Below, piece by piece: positions 1 through 11,600 of a stretch of DNA of 64,000 nt. The notes under the pieces were generated by a model. The model saw only the letters and a list, made by a program, of their open reading frames with translations, was not told the origin of the DNA and searched no databases. This stretch comes from Petunia secreta. Taxonomy: Eukaryota; Streptophyta; Magnoliopsida; Solanales; Solanaceae. The stretch spans positions 49,713,001-49,777,000 of the forward strand of contig JARKIP010000005.1 in NCBI GenBank assembly GCA_029990175.1, given 5' to 3'. The stretch's first letter is position 1, and each line of letters opens with the position of its first letter. The translations under genes and the position numbers were made by a program.

Positions 1-293
1 CTGAGACTTTTGATTGAGGTGAGCCGACCACACAGACCGTGGTGGCATACCGCCGGAGTCACTTAGAGATAGGACTCAGATTTCTTTGATGTATATTCAT
101 ACTTTATTGAGTCACTCTTAGAATGCTCCAAATCTTTTGTGGATATATTCTTTTGGACTTCACCCTTTTATATTTATATATCCATTTATGATCTTTTCAC
201 ATTATTGTTCTTTTCCGCATCTTGTTTCACTGGTTCGCCTAGGCAAATGTTGTTTAGGTACCATCACGAGCCCTTGGAAATTGGGTCGTGACA
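1..293 (+). repeat. 5' LTR, 3'-terminal part (Tekay-1)
   Basis: Direct repeat of 8085-8377, ending in GGGTCGTGACA directly before the primer site. A few substitutions only (for example around 153 and 210) separate the two LTR ends in this stretch. Confidence 0.95.
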
Positions 294-296
294 GTT

Positions 297-308
297 TGGT
301 ATCAGAGC
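297..308 (+). other. Primer binding site of Tekay-1
   Basis: TGGTATCAGAGC three bases after the LTR end. It is complementary to the 3' end of initiator tRNA-Met, the usual primer of this clade. The same sequence with the same three-base spacing occurs in Tekay-2 (40334-40345, minus strand). Confidence 0.9.
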
Positions 309-501
309 CCTAGGTTCTAATTCGAGTCCTAGGAGTCTTGGAGCAGTGTCTGAGTAGAGTCTTGCTTATGGGTATGTTGTCGACCATACTTATGAGCGAG
401 AGGCTACAAGGGCATGTTAGGAAATGTTTTCCCTTCGTTTCATCTCTATTCGTGCTGAGTAGCTTATATAGGTGCTGACCCTTTTTCGTGTATTGTATCA
501 G

Positions 502-993
502 ATGGCGAGGACGCGAGCATCCTCAGCCAGGAGGGCTGCATCTTCTACACCCGCGTCTGCGGGAGAGCCATCAGCACCTACGCAGCCGCCAGCTGTTAAG
601 ACTCGGGCAGGTCGCCCGTCAGCCACTAGGCAGGACACAGCTATCCCTACGGTGTCCACAGCGACTTTGTCAGCATCTATTACCCCTGTGCCTGCTGTTG
701 TGCCAGGCACCGTTGTGATCTCTTCAGAGGAGTATATGAGACTGATGGCCTTGTCTAGCCATCAGGTCCCTGTCAGAGATGATGTTGCAGCTCCTATTTC
801 GGCTCCTCAGCCGACCACACCTGTTATGAGCACGCCTACTTCTGAGGCTGCTCCTGATCATATTGCCCAGCCTTCTGCTTCTGCTCCTCAGGCAGGTCCT
901 GTTATTTCTACTCCTCCTATGGGCACTGAGGAGGTTGCCAAGAGGATAGAGTCATTCATGAAGCTTCAGCCTCCAGAGTTCGACGGTACCTGA
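502..993 (+). pseudogene. gag: gag N-terminal part, ends at nonsense codon (Tekay-1)
   Basis: The start chosen is the ATG at 502 (MARTRASSARR), which follows the leader; the frame is open a little further upstream without an ATG. The protein is rich in Ser, Ala, Pro and Thr for about 120 residues, then enters the retrotransposon gag core (ESFMKLQPPEFDG). TGA at 991-993 stops it where the related Tekay-2 copy has a serine codon. The same frame continues from 994 to 4314, so this is a single-base nonsense mutation and not a natural gene end. The product would form the capsid-like particle. Confidence 0.85.
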
Positions 994-1038
994 GCTACAT
1001 GTACTGCCCAGAGGTACATTCAGAAGTGTGAGAAGATT

Positions 1039-4000
1039 TTGACAGTTCTTGGTACTAGAGACACCTTAGCGGTGCAGTGTGCTTCTTTCAGATTATCGGG
1101 AGATGCGGAGACATGGTGGGTCTCCATGATGCGGCAGAGGTCTAGTGACCTCCCTCCTTTGTCTTGGGCTGAGTTCGTGTCTATGTTCATGAGCAGGTTC
1201 GTGCCCCAGAGTCAGCACGATGCTCAGAGGCGCGAGTTTGAGGGGTTGAGGCAGGGAAACCTGTCTGTTTCAGAGTATGACACCAGGTTCTTGTGGTTGT
1301 CTCATTTTGCGCCGGCTATGGTGGCTCAGGAGAGGGACAAGGTCCTCCGGTTTGTTGAGGGTCTTCATCCCCGCTTGCAGGTAGCTGTTGCCCCTAATAT
1401 GGGCAACAAGTCATATTTTGAGATAGTTGATGTTGCGCGGCGGATGGAGGATATCTTCGCCAGGGCTGACGCGGAGAGGGCGGCCAAGAGATCGCGTCAG
1501 TCTGGTGGGTATAGTGGATCCGCTCAGAGGGGTCAGGGTCATCAGGGCCGTTCTCAGTCTAGGCCCCAGGCTGCTGCTTTGCCTGCCCAGGATTTTTCTT
1601 CAAAGACCCCGAGGCCTCTGTCATCCCAGAGGCGGGGTGGCTCTTCGCAGTCTGGTCCGCCGCAGTGCGGTAGGTGCCATCAGAGGCATCATGGGAGGTG
1701 TTCGTCTGGAGGTGGTCATGGCAGAGGTGGTAGAGGCGGTAGAGGAGGTAGAGGTGATGGATGTTTTGAGTGTGGGTCTCCAGAGCACTATGTCAGGAGT
1801 TGCCCTTATGTTTCATCAGGTCGCCAGGGATCCGCAGCTATGGTACCATCTGGTCCTCAGGCCGCCAGGCCCGTTTCTCAGATTCCTCCTAGACAGCAGT
1901 CTCAGAGAGCTCCGGGTTCAGGAGGCTCGGCGCAGGTCTATGCTATGACTCGTCAGGATGCTGAGGCATCCAATGATGTCATCACAGGTATTATTTCTGT
2001 CTGTGGCCGCGATGCTTATGCTCTTATTGATCCGGGGTCTACCTATTCGTATGTGTCGCCGGGATTTGCCCCTTGCTTGGGCAGGGATCTGGTCTTCTTA
2101 GATGATCCCTTTATGGTTGCCACCCCTGTCGGGTCTTCTATATGTGTAGATAGGGGTTATCGGCAGTGTATGATCTCCATCTGTGGTGTAGAGTCCTTAG
2201 TGGACCTGATGCTGCTCGATATGTCTGATTTCGATGTCATTATGGGCATGGATTGGCTGGCTTCCTGTCATGCGACTTTGGATTGCCATGCCAAGTCCGT
2301 GACGATCGGGGCAGAGGGTGAGTCTCGGGTTGTATGGAGAGGTTCCAGGCCTTCTCCGAAGAGTAGGATCATTTCTTTCTTGGAGGCGCAGAGGATGATA
2401 TCTAGTGGGTGCGAGGGATATATTGCTTCAGTTCGGGATGTCCGGGCAGAGGAGTTATCCCTTGATAGAGTTCCGGTTGTTTGTGAGTATCCGGATGTGT
2501 TTCCTGATGATTTGCCGGGTTTGCCGCCTATGCGGGAGATAGAGTTTTGCATTGATCTATTGCCAGGCACTCAGCCTAAATCTATTTCCCCGTATCGTAT
2601 GGCTCCTGTTGAATTGAGGGAGCTGAAGGAGCAGATTCAGGATTTGCTCGATAAGGGCTTCATTAGGCCCAGTGTGTCTCCATGGGGTGCCCCGGTATTA
2701 TTTGTGAAGAAGAAGGATGGCTCTATGCGGATGTGTATTGATTACCGGCAGCTGAATAAGGTTACTATCAAGAATAGGTATCCTTTGCCGCGTATTGATG
2801 ATTTGTTTGATCAGCTTCAGGGTGCTACCTTCTTCTCGAAGATTGATTTGAGGTCGGGGTATCATCAGTTGAGGATTCGGTCCGAGGACGTTTCCAAGAC
2901 TGCTTTTCGTACCCGATATGGCCACTATGAGTTTCTGGTGATGTCTTTCGGGCTTACGAATGCCCCAGCTGCTTTCATGGATCTGATGAACCGAGTGTTC
3001 AAGGCCTACCTTGACTCCTTCGTCATTGTGTTTATCGATGATATCTTGGTTTATTCGAGGAGCAGGGAGGAGCATGAGCAGCATTTGAGAGTTGTTCTTC
3101 GGACTCTGAGGGATCAGCAGTTGTATGCCAAATTCTCCAAGTGTGAATTTTGGCTCAGTTCTGTATCTTTCCTAGGTCACGTGGTGACCAAGGATGGGGT
3201 GTGTGTTGATCCGAAGAAGATAGAGGCCGTTCAGAGTTGGCCTAGGCCTACTTCTCCTACAGAGATTCGGAGTTTCTTAGGCTTGGCAGGTTATTATCGG
3301 CGGTTCGTCGAGGGGTTTTCTTCTATTTCAGCACCTCTGACGAAGTTGACCCAGAAGAATGTTCCTTTCCTGTGGTCCGATGCCTGTGAGTCTAGCTTTC
3401 AGAAGCTTAAGACTCTGTTGACTTCAGCGCCAGTGTTGGCCTTGCCTAGTGGATCCGGGGGATTCACCGTATATTGTGATGCTTCGGGTGTTGGCCTGGG
3501 TAGCGTTCTGATGCAGGAGGGTAAGGTGATAGCTTATGCCTCGAGACAGCTGAAGGTCCATGAGAAGAATTATCCTGTCCATGATTTGGAGCTGTTAGCT
3601 GTCGTGTTTGCACTGAAGTTGTGGAGGCACTATCCTTATGGCGAGCCATGTGAGATATTCACCGATCATAAGAGTCTCCAGTACTTGTTCACTCAGAAGG
3701 ACTTGAACGGGAGACAGCGCCGCTGGTTAGAGCTGCTGAAGGATTATGATCTTTCTATCCGGTATCATCCCGGAAAGGCTAATGTTGTAGCCGATGCCTT
3801 GAGTAGGAAGTCCATGGGTAGCCTCGCCTATCTTGATGCTGATATGAGGCCGTTGGCCCGTGAGTTGCAGGCTTTGTCCATTAGTGGGGTTCGGTTTGAT
3901 GATTCTGTTCCAGGCTGGGTGCTTGCATATGTGGGGTCTCAGTCGTCTTTAGCTTCCCAGATTCGGGAAAGGCAGTTCGAGGATCCTTATCTGAGAGATC

Positions 4001-4317
4001 TCCGGGACAGGGTCCTGAGTGGGGGAGTGTCCTCGTTCGTGATTGGTGATGATGGTGCTTTGCGGCTTAACGGCCGGGTATGTGTTCCAGCCATTGTGGA
4101 GCTTAGGCAGATGATTTTGGCAGAGGCTCACAGTTCGAGATATTCCATTCATCCGGGTACTGCGAAGATGTATCATGATCTTCGAGAGCTGTATTGGTGG
4201 AAAGGGATGAAGAGGGATGTTGCTGATTATGTATCTCGATGTTTGAATTGCCAGCAGGTGAAGTATGAGCACCGGAGGCCAGCCGGGGTGACCCAGTCTA
4301 TGCCCATTCCCGAGTAG
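1039..4317 (+). pseudogene. gag-pol: gag (rest), protease, RT, RNase H, integrase zinc domain (Tekay-1)
   Basis: Same frame as the ORF at 502. Residues are numbered from 1039. The rest of the gag core is followed by a CCHC knuckle at residues 242-255 (CFECGSPEHYVRSC). The protease motif LIDPGSTYSYVS has its Asp at 331. Reverse transcriptase spans about 545-720, with the polymerase Asp pair in FIDD at 665-668. RNase H has acidic residues at about 814 (CDASG), 851 and 876 (TDHKS). The HHCC zinc domain of integrase lies near 1035-1085. The frame ends at TAG 4315-4317, where Tekay-2 has a Trp codon (TGG), so this is again a single-base stop; the frame is open beyond it to 5421. The product would be a polyprotein that copies and integrates the element. 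All polymerase and RNase H signature residues that I can see are kept, so inactivation is recent. Confidence 0.92.
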
Positions 4318-4335
4318 AAGTGGGAGCAGATCACT

Positions 4336-5421
4336 ATGGATTTCGTAGTTGGTTTGCCGCTGACCGTGGGTAAGCATGATTCGGTGTGGGTAGTAGTTGA
4401 TCGACTGACGAAGTCGGCTCACTTGATTCCAGTGAGGACTACTTATACCTCGGAGCGTCTGGCTCGTATCTTCATTGAGCAGATTGTGAGATTGCATGGT
4501 GCTCCTGTTTCTATCATTTCTGACCGAGGTGCTCAGTTCACAGCTCAGTTTTGGAGATCTTTTCAGAGAGAGCTGGGTACTCGGGTCGATCTCAGCACTG
4601 CATTTCACCCGCAGACTGATGGCCAGTCTGAGCGGACCATTCAGATCCTCGAGGATATGTTGAGGGCGTGTGCTATTGATTTTGGAGGCCATTGGGATAG
4701 CCATTTGCCGCTAGCAGAGTTTGCGCATAATAATAGCTATCAGGCTTCTATCCAGATGGCTCCATTTGAGGCATTGTATGGTCGGAGATGTCGCTCGCCT
4801 ATCGGTTGGTTCGAGTCTGGTGAGGTCCAGGTGTTGGGGCCCGATTTGGTGCAGCAGACCTTAGATAAGGTCCGGGTTATTCAGGATCGACTCCGCACGG
4901 CTCAGAGCCGGCAGATATCGTATGCAGATCGGAGGCGGAGAGATCTTGAGTTCATGGTTGGGGACCGGGTATTCCTCAGAGTGTCGCCCATGAAGGGTGT
5001 TATGAGATTTGGGAAGAAAGGCAAGCTCAGTCCTAGGTTCATTGGGCCTTTTGAGATATTGGAGCGCGTTGACGCCGTTGCTTATAGACTGGCTTTGCCT
5101 CCCTCTCTGTCTGTTCATCCGGTGTTCCATGTGTCCATGCTCCGGAAGTATGTTCATGATCTGTCTCATGTGGTCGATATGGCTTCCGTGGAGGTAGATG
5201 GCGACTTAGCTTATTCGGAGGAGCCTATTGCTATTGTGGCTAGAGAGGTCCGTAAGATGAGATCGAAGGTGATCCCGCTTGTGAGAGTTCAGTGGGGGCA
5301 TCACTCCATTGCCGAGGCCACTTGGGAGCTTGAGTCCGAGATGCGTGAGAGTCATCCGCGCTTATTCGATGATTCAGGTATGAAATCCTTGTATTTTCTA
5401 AACCTGAATTTGCATTTTTAA
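4336..5421 (+). pseudogene. pol: Integrase core and chromodomain, pol C-terminus (Tekay-1)
   Basis: Continuation of the pol frame after the nonsense codon at 4315. Residues are numbered from the ATG at 4336, which is an internal methionine and not a true start. The DDE catalytic triad is Asp2, Asp63 (ISDRGAQF) and Glu99 (DGQSERT), with the canonical D-x35-E spacing. A GPY/F-like module (FIGPFEIL) follows near 235. The C-terminus (about 290-345, VRVQWGHHS...ATWE) is a chromodomain, which in chromoviruses directs integration to marked chromatin. Intact as a stretch, but separated from the zinc domain by the stop. Confidence 0.9.
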
Positions 5422-5534
5422 GTTTTATTGATTTCGGGTGGTACCGAGGGGTCCTCGAAATCCGTGCCAGCTCCGTGGCTAGTGTGTGGATCCTACCTTA
5501 GACTTAGGCTCGTCCGAGGACGGCCGAGAGTCTA

Positions 5535-5546
5535 AGTGGGGGAGAA
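5535..5546 (+). other. Polypurine tract of Tekay-1
   Basis: AGTGGGGGAGAA abuts the 3' LTR start (TGTAACGACC at 5547). It primes plus-strand DNA synthesis. The reverse complement is found next to the Tekay-2 LTR at 37123-37136. Confidence 0.9.
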
Positions 5547-8377
5547 TGTAACGACCCTCAAATAGTCGTTACGGGATCCGGGACCTCGATTTGCGTGTCG
5601 ACAGTCCCAAAAGCTCCGTTAGGTCATTTATGACCCGTCTGTGAAATCTGAGTCGAAACGGAGTCCGTTTGATAGGTTTTCGAGAAAAGGATCCGTTTAT
5701 GAAATTCCGGAAAGGAATTTGGGGTTTCGATAGGTCTTTTTGAGTAAACGAACCCCGATGGAAAATCCGAGCGCACCGTTAGGTCCGTCTCGTCATTTAT
5801 GATATGTAGCAACCTTCAAAATTGAAAACGGACCTCGTTTGATAGGACTTTTGATAAAGTCCTCGTTTCGGAAGTTTAAAAGAGTTAAAAGAGGTTTCCG
5901 AGCTCGATTTGAGCAAATGAGCTCCGATGAGAGATCCGAAAGTTCCGTTAGGTTCGTATAGTCATTTGTGACTTGTAGCAACTTTCGGAATTGGATTCCG
6001 AGGTCGTTTGGTTAAATTTCGCTACTTTGGCGAAAGTCGAAAATTGAACCTTTGCCGTGGGACCCACTTTTTGTGTTCTAGAGGTCTGAATTGAGTTCCG
6101 TATTGACGAGCATGTCACCCAAGTATTTTATGGCTTGTGTGCAAAATTTGGGATCATTCCGAGGTTCGTAGGGTCCCGTTTTGCCCCTAAAACAGTAGAA
6201 AATCTGGTGCGACTTTTCTGTTCTGTTTTGGCTCAAACAGCCGGCTAAAAGCTAATTTTCCGGCCAATCCGTAAGGAATTAGGAAAAACTCAAAACATGA
6301 AAGTTGTAGCCCTTTGAGTTGTGGTTCTAATGGCACTGGTTTCAGGTCATTTGGACATTCGTATCAAAAGTTATGATTTTTTCAAAAGAAGCTGTCACAG
6401 AGGCAAAAAAAACTGCTATAAAAAGGCCATTTCGGGCCATTTCGGTTCATAACTTATAAAAATCATTTGGTGAGCTCTTGAGGCGATTTTTGGGTATTTC
6501 TTGAAGACCCAATCATACTTACACTTAAGGTAAGCCCTTTCAATCCATCTTTATATTGATTAACACAAGAATCAAAGGGTTGATTCTTGGAAATGGGTTA
6601 GAACCCTAGATTCTTAAGAATTGGGGAAAGACATCGAGCAAGGCTCGCATGTGGAATCTAAGTGTACTTTTGGACTCACGGGAGCGTGGGGAGTCCGGAA
6701 AAGTACATTTTGTAAATTTAGGGCTCGGCCCTACCCGGGGGCATTTTGGTAATTTTTACCCTAGGATGCCTATAGGCTTAAATAGCTATAATTGAGCACT
6801 CATATGTGCTATATCTTGTCTTAATAGACCTAGTGGAGAGTCCTTCGCGGACAAGGCGAGTGGGAAAGGAGATTCTTCCCGGCATTTGAGCCCGAATTTC
6901 GAGGTAAGTGAGACTTGACCTCTATTGTGCTTGTGGACTCTTCCTTCATGCTAGTATGCTTCATGTACGCATATATATACCTAACAATGGTTAGGATTAA
7001 TGATGTGAATTACTTGCTATTATTGTTTGTTATAAATAGCGAGATTGTGACTCGACCGAGGTATGTGCCGGTCTAAACGCTACGTCGAGGTAGCTTAAAT
7101 TTATATCGTAGTAACGCTTGCTACGCCATGCTTAGATAGCAAGAACTTGGGACATGGCCGAGGATGTTGCCGGCATGTCATGATAAATGTGTTGCCGAGG
7201 ATTTTGCCGGCTTTTGTATGATATTGGTACTTGATTTGTTCACGTGCCGGGTTGGGTAGTGCTGTCTATACGTAACCTTGGGTAGGACGACATGGGAGTA
7301 GGGATTGTACCCCCAAACTGTGGTCGGGTTAACCTTCGCCTTACGTTCAGCTAGCATAACCAACCTGGGTTACGGTGACTGTGAAATATTATCGTTATTA
7401 ATATTTCTGTTATTATTTCTGTTATTGTTATTAATGTCGTGGATATTAATACTGTTAGAGGGACACTTGACAGGGGGTGTGGTGTCGCCTATACTATGAG
7501 ATGTGTCACACTTGACAGGGGGTGTGGTGTGGACACTTGATCTTTGAGATGTGACACACTTGACAGGGGGTGTGGTGTGGTCACTTGATTTATTGAGATA
7601 CGACGCACTTGACAGGGGGTGTGGTGCGATCGTAGACAGATTTGAGATGAGCCAACGACTACGGGTCGTTGGTCTACTTATTCATGATTGTGATAGTGAC
7701 TTCGGGTCACGGTATATGGTTGATACTTAGTAGTGGTGTTGCTAGTCCATCGTAGGTCTAGGTTAGTCGGCACGGGAGTAGAGATTGGACCTCCAAACCG
7801 CCGCTGAATTGACCTATGCCTTACGTTGGATGGGCATAATCCTTGAGACTTCTGGTTACTACTTGTGTGTATGGAATGTGTTACATCTATTTGTGATTTC
7901 ACTACTTTATTGTATGATTACTATAGTATGTTGTTGCTTATGATGCATGTAGCAACTTGTCCCGCAAGGGTACCTTAGCAGGCCTGTCGGTGATCTTACT
8001 GGGCTTCGGCTCATAACTTATTCTGCTACGTGCGCAGATCCTTCATTCAGTCAGCAGCCCGGACGTTAGCGGTTCCCGAGGCTTCTGAGACTTTTGATTG
8101 AGGTGAGCCGACCACACAGACCGTGGTGGCATACCGCCGGAGTCACTTAGAGATAGGACTCAGATTTCTTTGATGTATATTCATACTTTATTGAGTCACT
8201 CTTAGAATGCTCCAATTCTTTTGTAGATATATTCTTTTGGACTTCACCCTTTTATATTTATATATCCATTTATGATCTTTTCACATTATTGTTCTTTTCC
8301 GCGTCTTGTTTCATTGGTTCGCCTAGGCAAATGTTGTTTAGGTGCCATCACGAGCCCTTGGAAATTGGGTCGTGACA
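5547..8377 (+). repeat. 3' LTR of Tekay-1 (2831 bp)
   Basis: Runs from TGTAACGACCCTCAAATAG to GGGTCGTGACA; the ends form a short inverted repeat (TGT...ACA). The last 293 bp repeat window positions 1-293. It carries a minisatellite at 7463-7632. ORFs inside it are incidental. Confidence 0.95.
7463..7632 (+). repeat. 44-49 bp minisatellite inside Tekay LTR
   Basis: Four copies of a unit with the core CACTTGACAGGGGGTGTGG start at 7464, 7508, 7557 and 7606. The same unit in reverse complement is present about five times in each LTR of Tekay-2 (35750-35968, 41288-41508), so it is an old, conserved part of the LTR, possibly regulatory. Confidence 0.85.
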
Positions 8378-9480
8378 CACCCCAATCAGATATTACCGGT
8401 TTCCAGACCAAGTTTCTTCCTTCATAGCCTTTTCCTCGACCTTCCCAATAAGCACTATAGAAGCTTCTCCTTTTCTCTTCAGTCCCAGGCGGTGTATTGA
8501 CCAATTTACTAGCGAAGTGTGCAATATAACCTCCTCAGACTGCGTCGGTGAGACCTCAATTCTTGTTTTAGTTTTTGCGATATCCTCCTCGAGTGCGTTG
8601 CACTGCTCCCACAAGCTCTATAGTATAGAAAGTCTGCCCATCGGAAACTTTCCCTTCAATTGCTGGTATGGTTTTTTCATTGTAGATGGAGTTGTTCCCT
8701 TCGCCGAATACTACCACCTCTTTGTTGTCCCATTCGAACTTCACTGTCTGTTTTAATGTAGAAGGCATTGCTCCAGACATGTGAATCCAAGGCCTTCCTA
8801 GCAGTAGGTTGTAGGAAGCGGAGATGTCCATGACATGACATTCAACATTGAACTCCACGGGACCGACCATGATGGTTAAGTCGATTTCCCTAATGGTGCT
8901 TCTTTACGATCCATCAAACGCCTTTACTTTCATGTCTCTCTCTCTTATCTTGCTTTGATCAATTCCCATTCTTTTCAGAGTGATGAATGGGCATATGTTC
9001 AAACCAGAACCTCCATTAATCAATACTCTCCCTACGAACTAGTCTTTGCATTTGATGATGACATGTAAGGCCTTGTTGTGACTTAATCCCTCTGGCGGCA
9101 GTTCATCTTCATGAAAAGCGATTCGGTTGGACTCCATGACTTGTCCGACCATGCTAGCCAAATTCTCAACTATGGTATCCACCGGGACATGTGCTTCATC
9201 TAACACCTTCATTAAGGTGTTTCAGTGGCTTTCTGACTTGAGGAGTAAAGCCAGGACAGAGATTTGTGCAGGAGTCTTGCCCAAATGTTCAACCACAGAG
9301 CATTCATTTGCTTGCACTTTCTTCCATAGTTCCTTGGACTCCTCCTCACTGATGCCTCGTCTACCTTGAACAAGATGCTCAGGAGTATAGATCCTCCCAC
9401 TCCTAGGCATCCCTTGTGCAGCAATGGTCTCCATTGTCGATTTACCCTTCTTATCTATTTTGTAATCACATGGTACCGCC
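8378..9480 (-). pseudogene. Aspartic protease region of Ogre-like element, truncated
   Basis: Fragments in several minus frames read as a retropepsin. A segment at about 9005-9031 gives VLINGGSGLNICP, where a catalytic D(N/S/T)G is expected, so the Asp appears changed to Asn. A TAG lies a few codons before it. The second half (8568-8870) is open and contains NLLLGRPWIH, the conserved C-terminal loop of this protease type. Upstream, 9222-9480 matches the linker between gag and protease. Reading ends at 8378, where Tekay-1 has inserted. At least two frameshifts and one nonsense codon make this a pseudogene. Confidence 0.75.
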
Positions 9481-9504
9481 TTGTCACTGTACGGGGGAAC
9501 TCGT

Positions 9505-11252
9505 CTACCTTGGTGCTTTAGCCGCTTGGGAAACAAAAACAGGTGCTGGTGTGACTCCTTTTGCTTTGGCAATGGTTCCCTCCAAGTTGCATTCTTCATC
9601 CAACTCGATCAAGTTCATCCTATTGTCCCCGTGGTTAGGCAGAGGGTTATTGTGCACATTTGGAGTTTTTAAGTGGATCACGTTTTGATCGATCAGGTCT
9701 TGTATTTTATCTCGCAAGGTGTAGCACTTTTCAGTATCATGACCAGGTCCTCCAAAGTAATAGGCACAGGTTTCGGTTTGATCAAAGTAGGCTGATATTC
9801 TATCAGGAATTTTGAACGGGATGAGTTGTATGTGGCCGGCCGCTTTGCGTCTTTCAAATAACTATGTGCGGGATTCGGCTAGTGGGGTATAGTTTTTTTG
9901 GGTCTTAGGTTGTTGTTGGCGTGAGGCCTTGATGGATAGGTGTTGGTGTTCCGGTAGTTAGGACTTTGTGGGTATGGTGGTCTTTGTGGCGGTGTTTTTT
10001 GGAACAGGGGCTGAGAGTTGTAGATTGGGTAGGTGGACGTGGGTGGAATATATAGGTATGATGGAGGTGGTATTTGGTAGTAGTGGTTGTGGGTGGGAGA
10101 ATGATCGAGTGATGCAGCAATGAAGAAAACATCGTCCTTCTTTTTCTTTGATGCACCGGTGTTACCGGTTCGTAGGGCTTTGTTAGCAGCTTGTGGTGCG
10201 GCCAAGCTAACGATCCTACCAGTTTTCAAACCATCTTCAACCATGTATCCAATCTTGATCAAATCCCCAAACTTCTTGTCTTGCATGTTCAACATCTTGT
10301 CAAAGTAGACATCCTCTAATATGCGAATGAAGGTTGCCACTATCTCTGTGTCTTCCTTAGGAGGTTGGACTTTGGCGGCTTCAGCTCTCCATCTAGTTGT
10401 GAATTCTCTAAAGGTCTCAGTGGGCTTTTTCTTCAGCTTCTCCAAATAGAACCGATCGGGCATGGAATCGGTGTTGTGCCCAAAACTATCGACAAAATCT
10501 CCAGCCATTGGCTCCCAGCTTGACCACTTCTTTGTTTGCTGCTTTGAATACCATACCAGCACATCTCCAGTCAGATTACGGTTGAACAATTGCATGCGAA
10601 TCTTTTCGTCATGTCCAACCCCGACCAATATGTCACAATAAGACCTCAAATGAGCCATTGGGTCGCCACTGCTATCGAACATGTTGAACTTGGGCATCTT
10701 ATAACCCTCAGGAATCTTCAAATCAGGGTACATGCGGAGGTCTTCATAAGCTAGTCCTCTGGTTTCCTTGGTGCCTTGGAATTGCTTGAATTTTTCCACT
10801 AGCCACTTGACTTGCTCCTTGGTGCTGTCTGAGTCTTCCCTTGTCCATGCATACATGTCATGATCTTTGGTGGATGATGCAACAGTTTTTGTTTCAACAG
10901 TGAAGGGAGGTAGATTATTTTGTGGTGCTTTTGGTGGTGCAATGTAGGTAGGGTACGGGATGTCTTTCTCAGGGAATAGTGGATCTTTGCCGTGAGGGCG
11001 GGCAGTTTTGTTTGGTTCAGTGATCCCATCAGTATGGACGAGAGGAATCCTATTCTCCAACTCAAACAGCTTTTGTTCCAGCTTAGCATAATCGTCGTAG
11101 GCAACCACACCTTGTTTTTCGGGTGTTCCATTTCCAGCCTTGTCAAACTCAGCCATGATATTGTGTCTCCTCCTTGTCCTTGTAGGTAAAGAGGAGGTGT
11201 TGGAATTGATCCTCTGGATCTCAACCGGTATTGCAGCGTGGCCAGAATGCAC
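9505..11252 (-). pseudogene. gag: gag of Ogre-like element
   Basis: The main open stretch is 11252-9879 (457 codons). It has an N-terminal region with a short coiled-coil-like stretch (YAKLEQKLFELENRI) and a typical gypsy gag core (MAHLRSYCDILVGVGHDEK, then LTGDVLVWYSKQ and FREFTTRWR). A Pro/Tyr-rich tail follows (about residues 400-457). After a frameshift near 9870 the homology goes on in another frame with a zinc-knuckle-like stretch (TCAYYFGGPGHDTEKCYTL at about 9735-9790) and KIQDLIDQN. The knuckle lacks one expected Cys. The product would be the structural protein. The downstream neighbour is the protease remnant. Confidence 0.85.
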
Positions 11253-11600
11253 AATCCAAACTTCAGGGACTTGGGACTAACATAACAAAAACAAAGAAAA
11301 TAATGTGAGTAAATGTCAACATTAGTAAATTCGCGTCCTATTATGCAAGGGACCTCTTTTGTGCCAGAGGTAGGCCTATCAAAGATTCAAAGTTATGTTT
11401 GCACCGAACACGTTATTTAGTTTGGATAAGCATAATCAACACAAGTTTTAAAACCCAAAATAACAAAAATTTTATTTGATTTGCTTGGCTTTATTACAAT
11501 CACTAATTTGAGACAACGACTCGACTAAAATGGGAAAAGACGAAGGAAAAACAACTCGACTTAAAACGACCAGATGTGTGCCAAGCAAAGAGGTTTTGAA
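11253..11600 (-). other. Spacer between upstream ORF and gag
   Basis: AT-rich and without a convincing ORF. It probably corresponds to the gap between the upstream ORF and gag in Ogre-like elements. No other signal was seen. Confidence 0.5.

Larger units (their letters stand above)
1..8377 (+). mobile_element. Tekay-1: Ty3/gypsy chromovirus, 5' end cut by window
   Basis: LTR retrotransposon with the order LTR, primer site, gag, protease, reverse transcriptase, RNase H, integrase, chromodomain, polypurine tract, LTR. A C-terminal chromodomain and a TGGTATCAGAGC primer site are typical of the Tekay/Del clade of plant chromoviruses. Only the last 293 bp of the 5' LTR are in the window; they match 8085-8377 of the 3' LTR without a length difference, so the copy is fairly young. 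Two nonsense codons (991-993 and 4315-4317) break an otherwise continuous frame. The element lies in the protease region of an Ogre-like element (8378 onwards, minus strand). The right flank begins CACCC; its partner duplication is outside the window. Confidence 0.95.

Noticed and set aside
297..308. Possible tRNA gene suggested by the match to initiator tRNA-Met
   Set aside because: Only the primer-site complement is present; no cloverleaf can be drawn in the flanks.
3949..4704. 251-codon minus ORF and similar antisense ORFs over pol
   Set aside because: Antisense shadow of the conserved pol frame in Tekay-1; the same shadows appear over Tekay-2.
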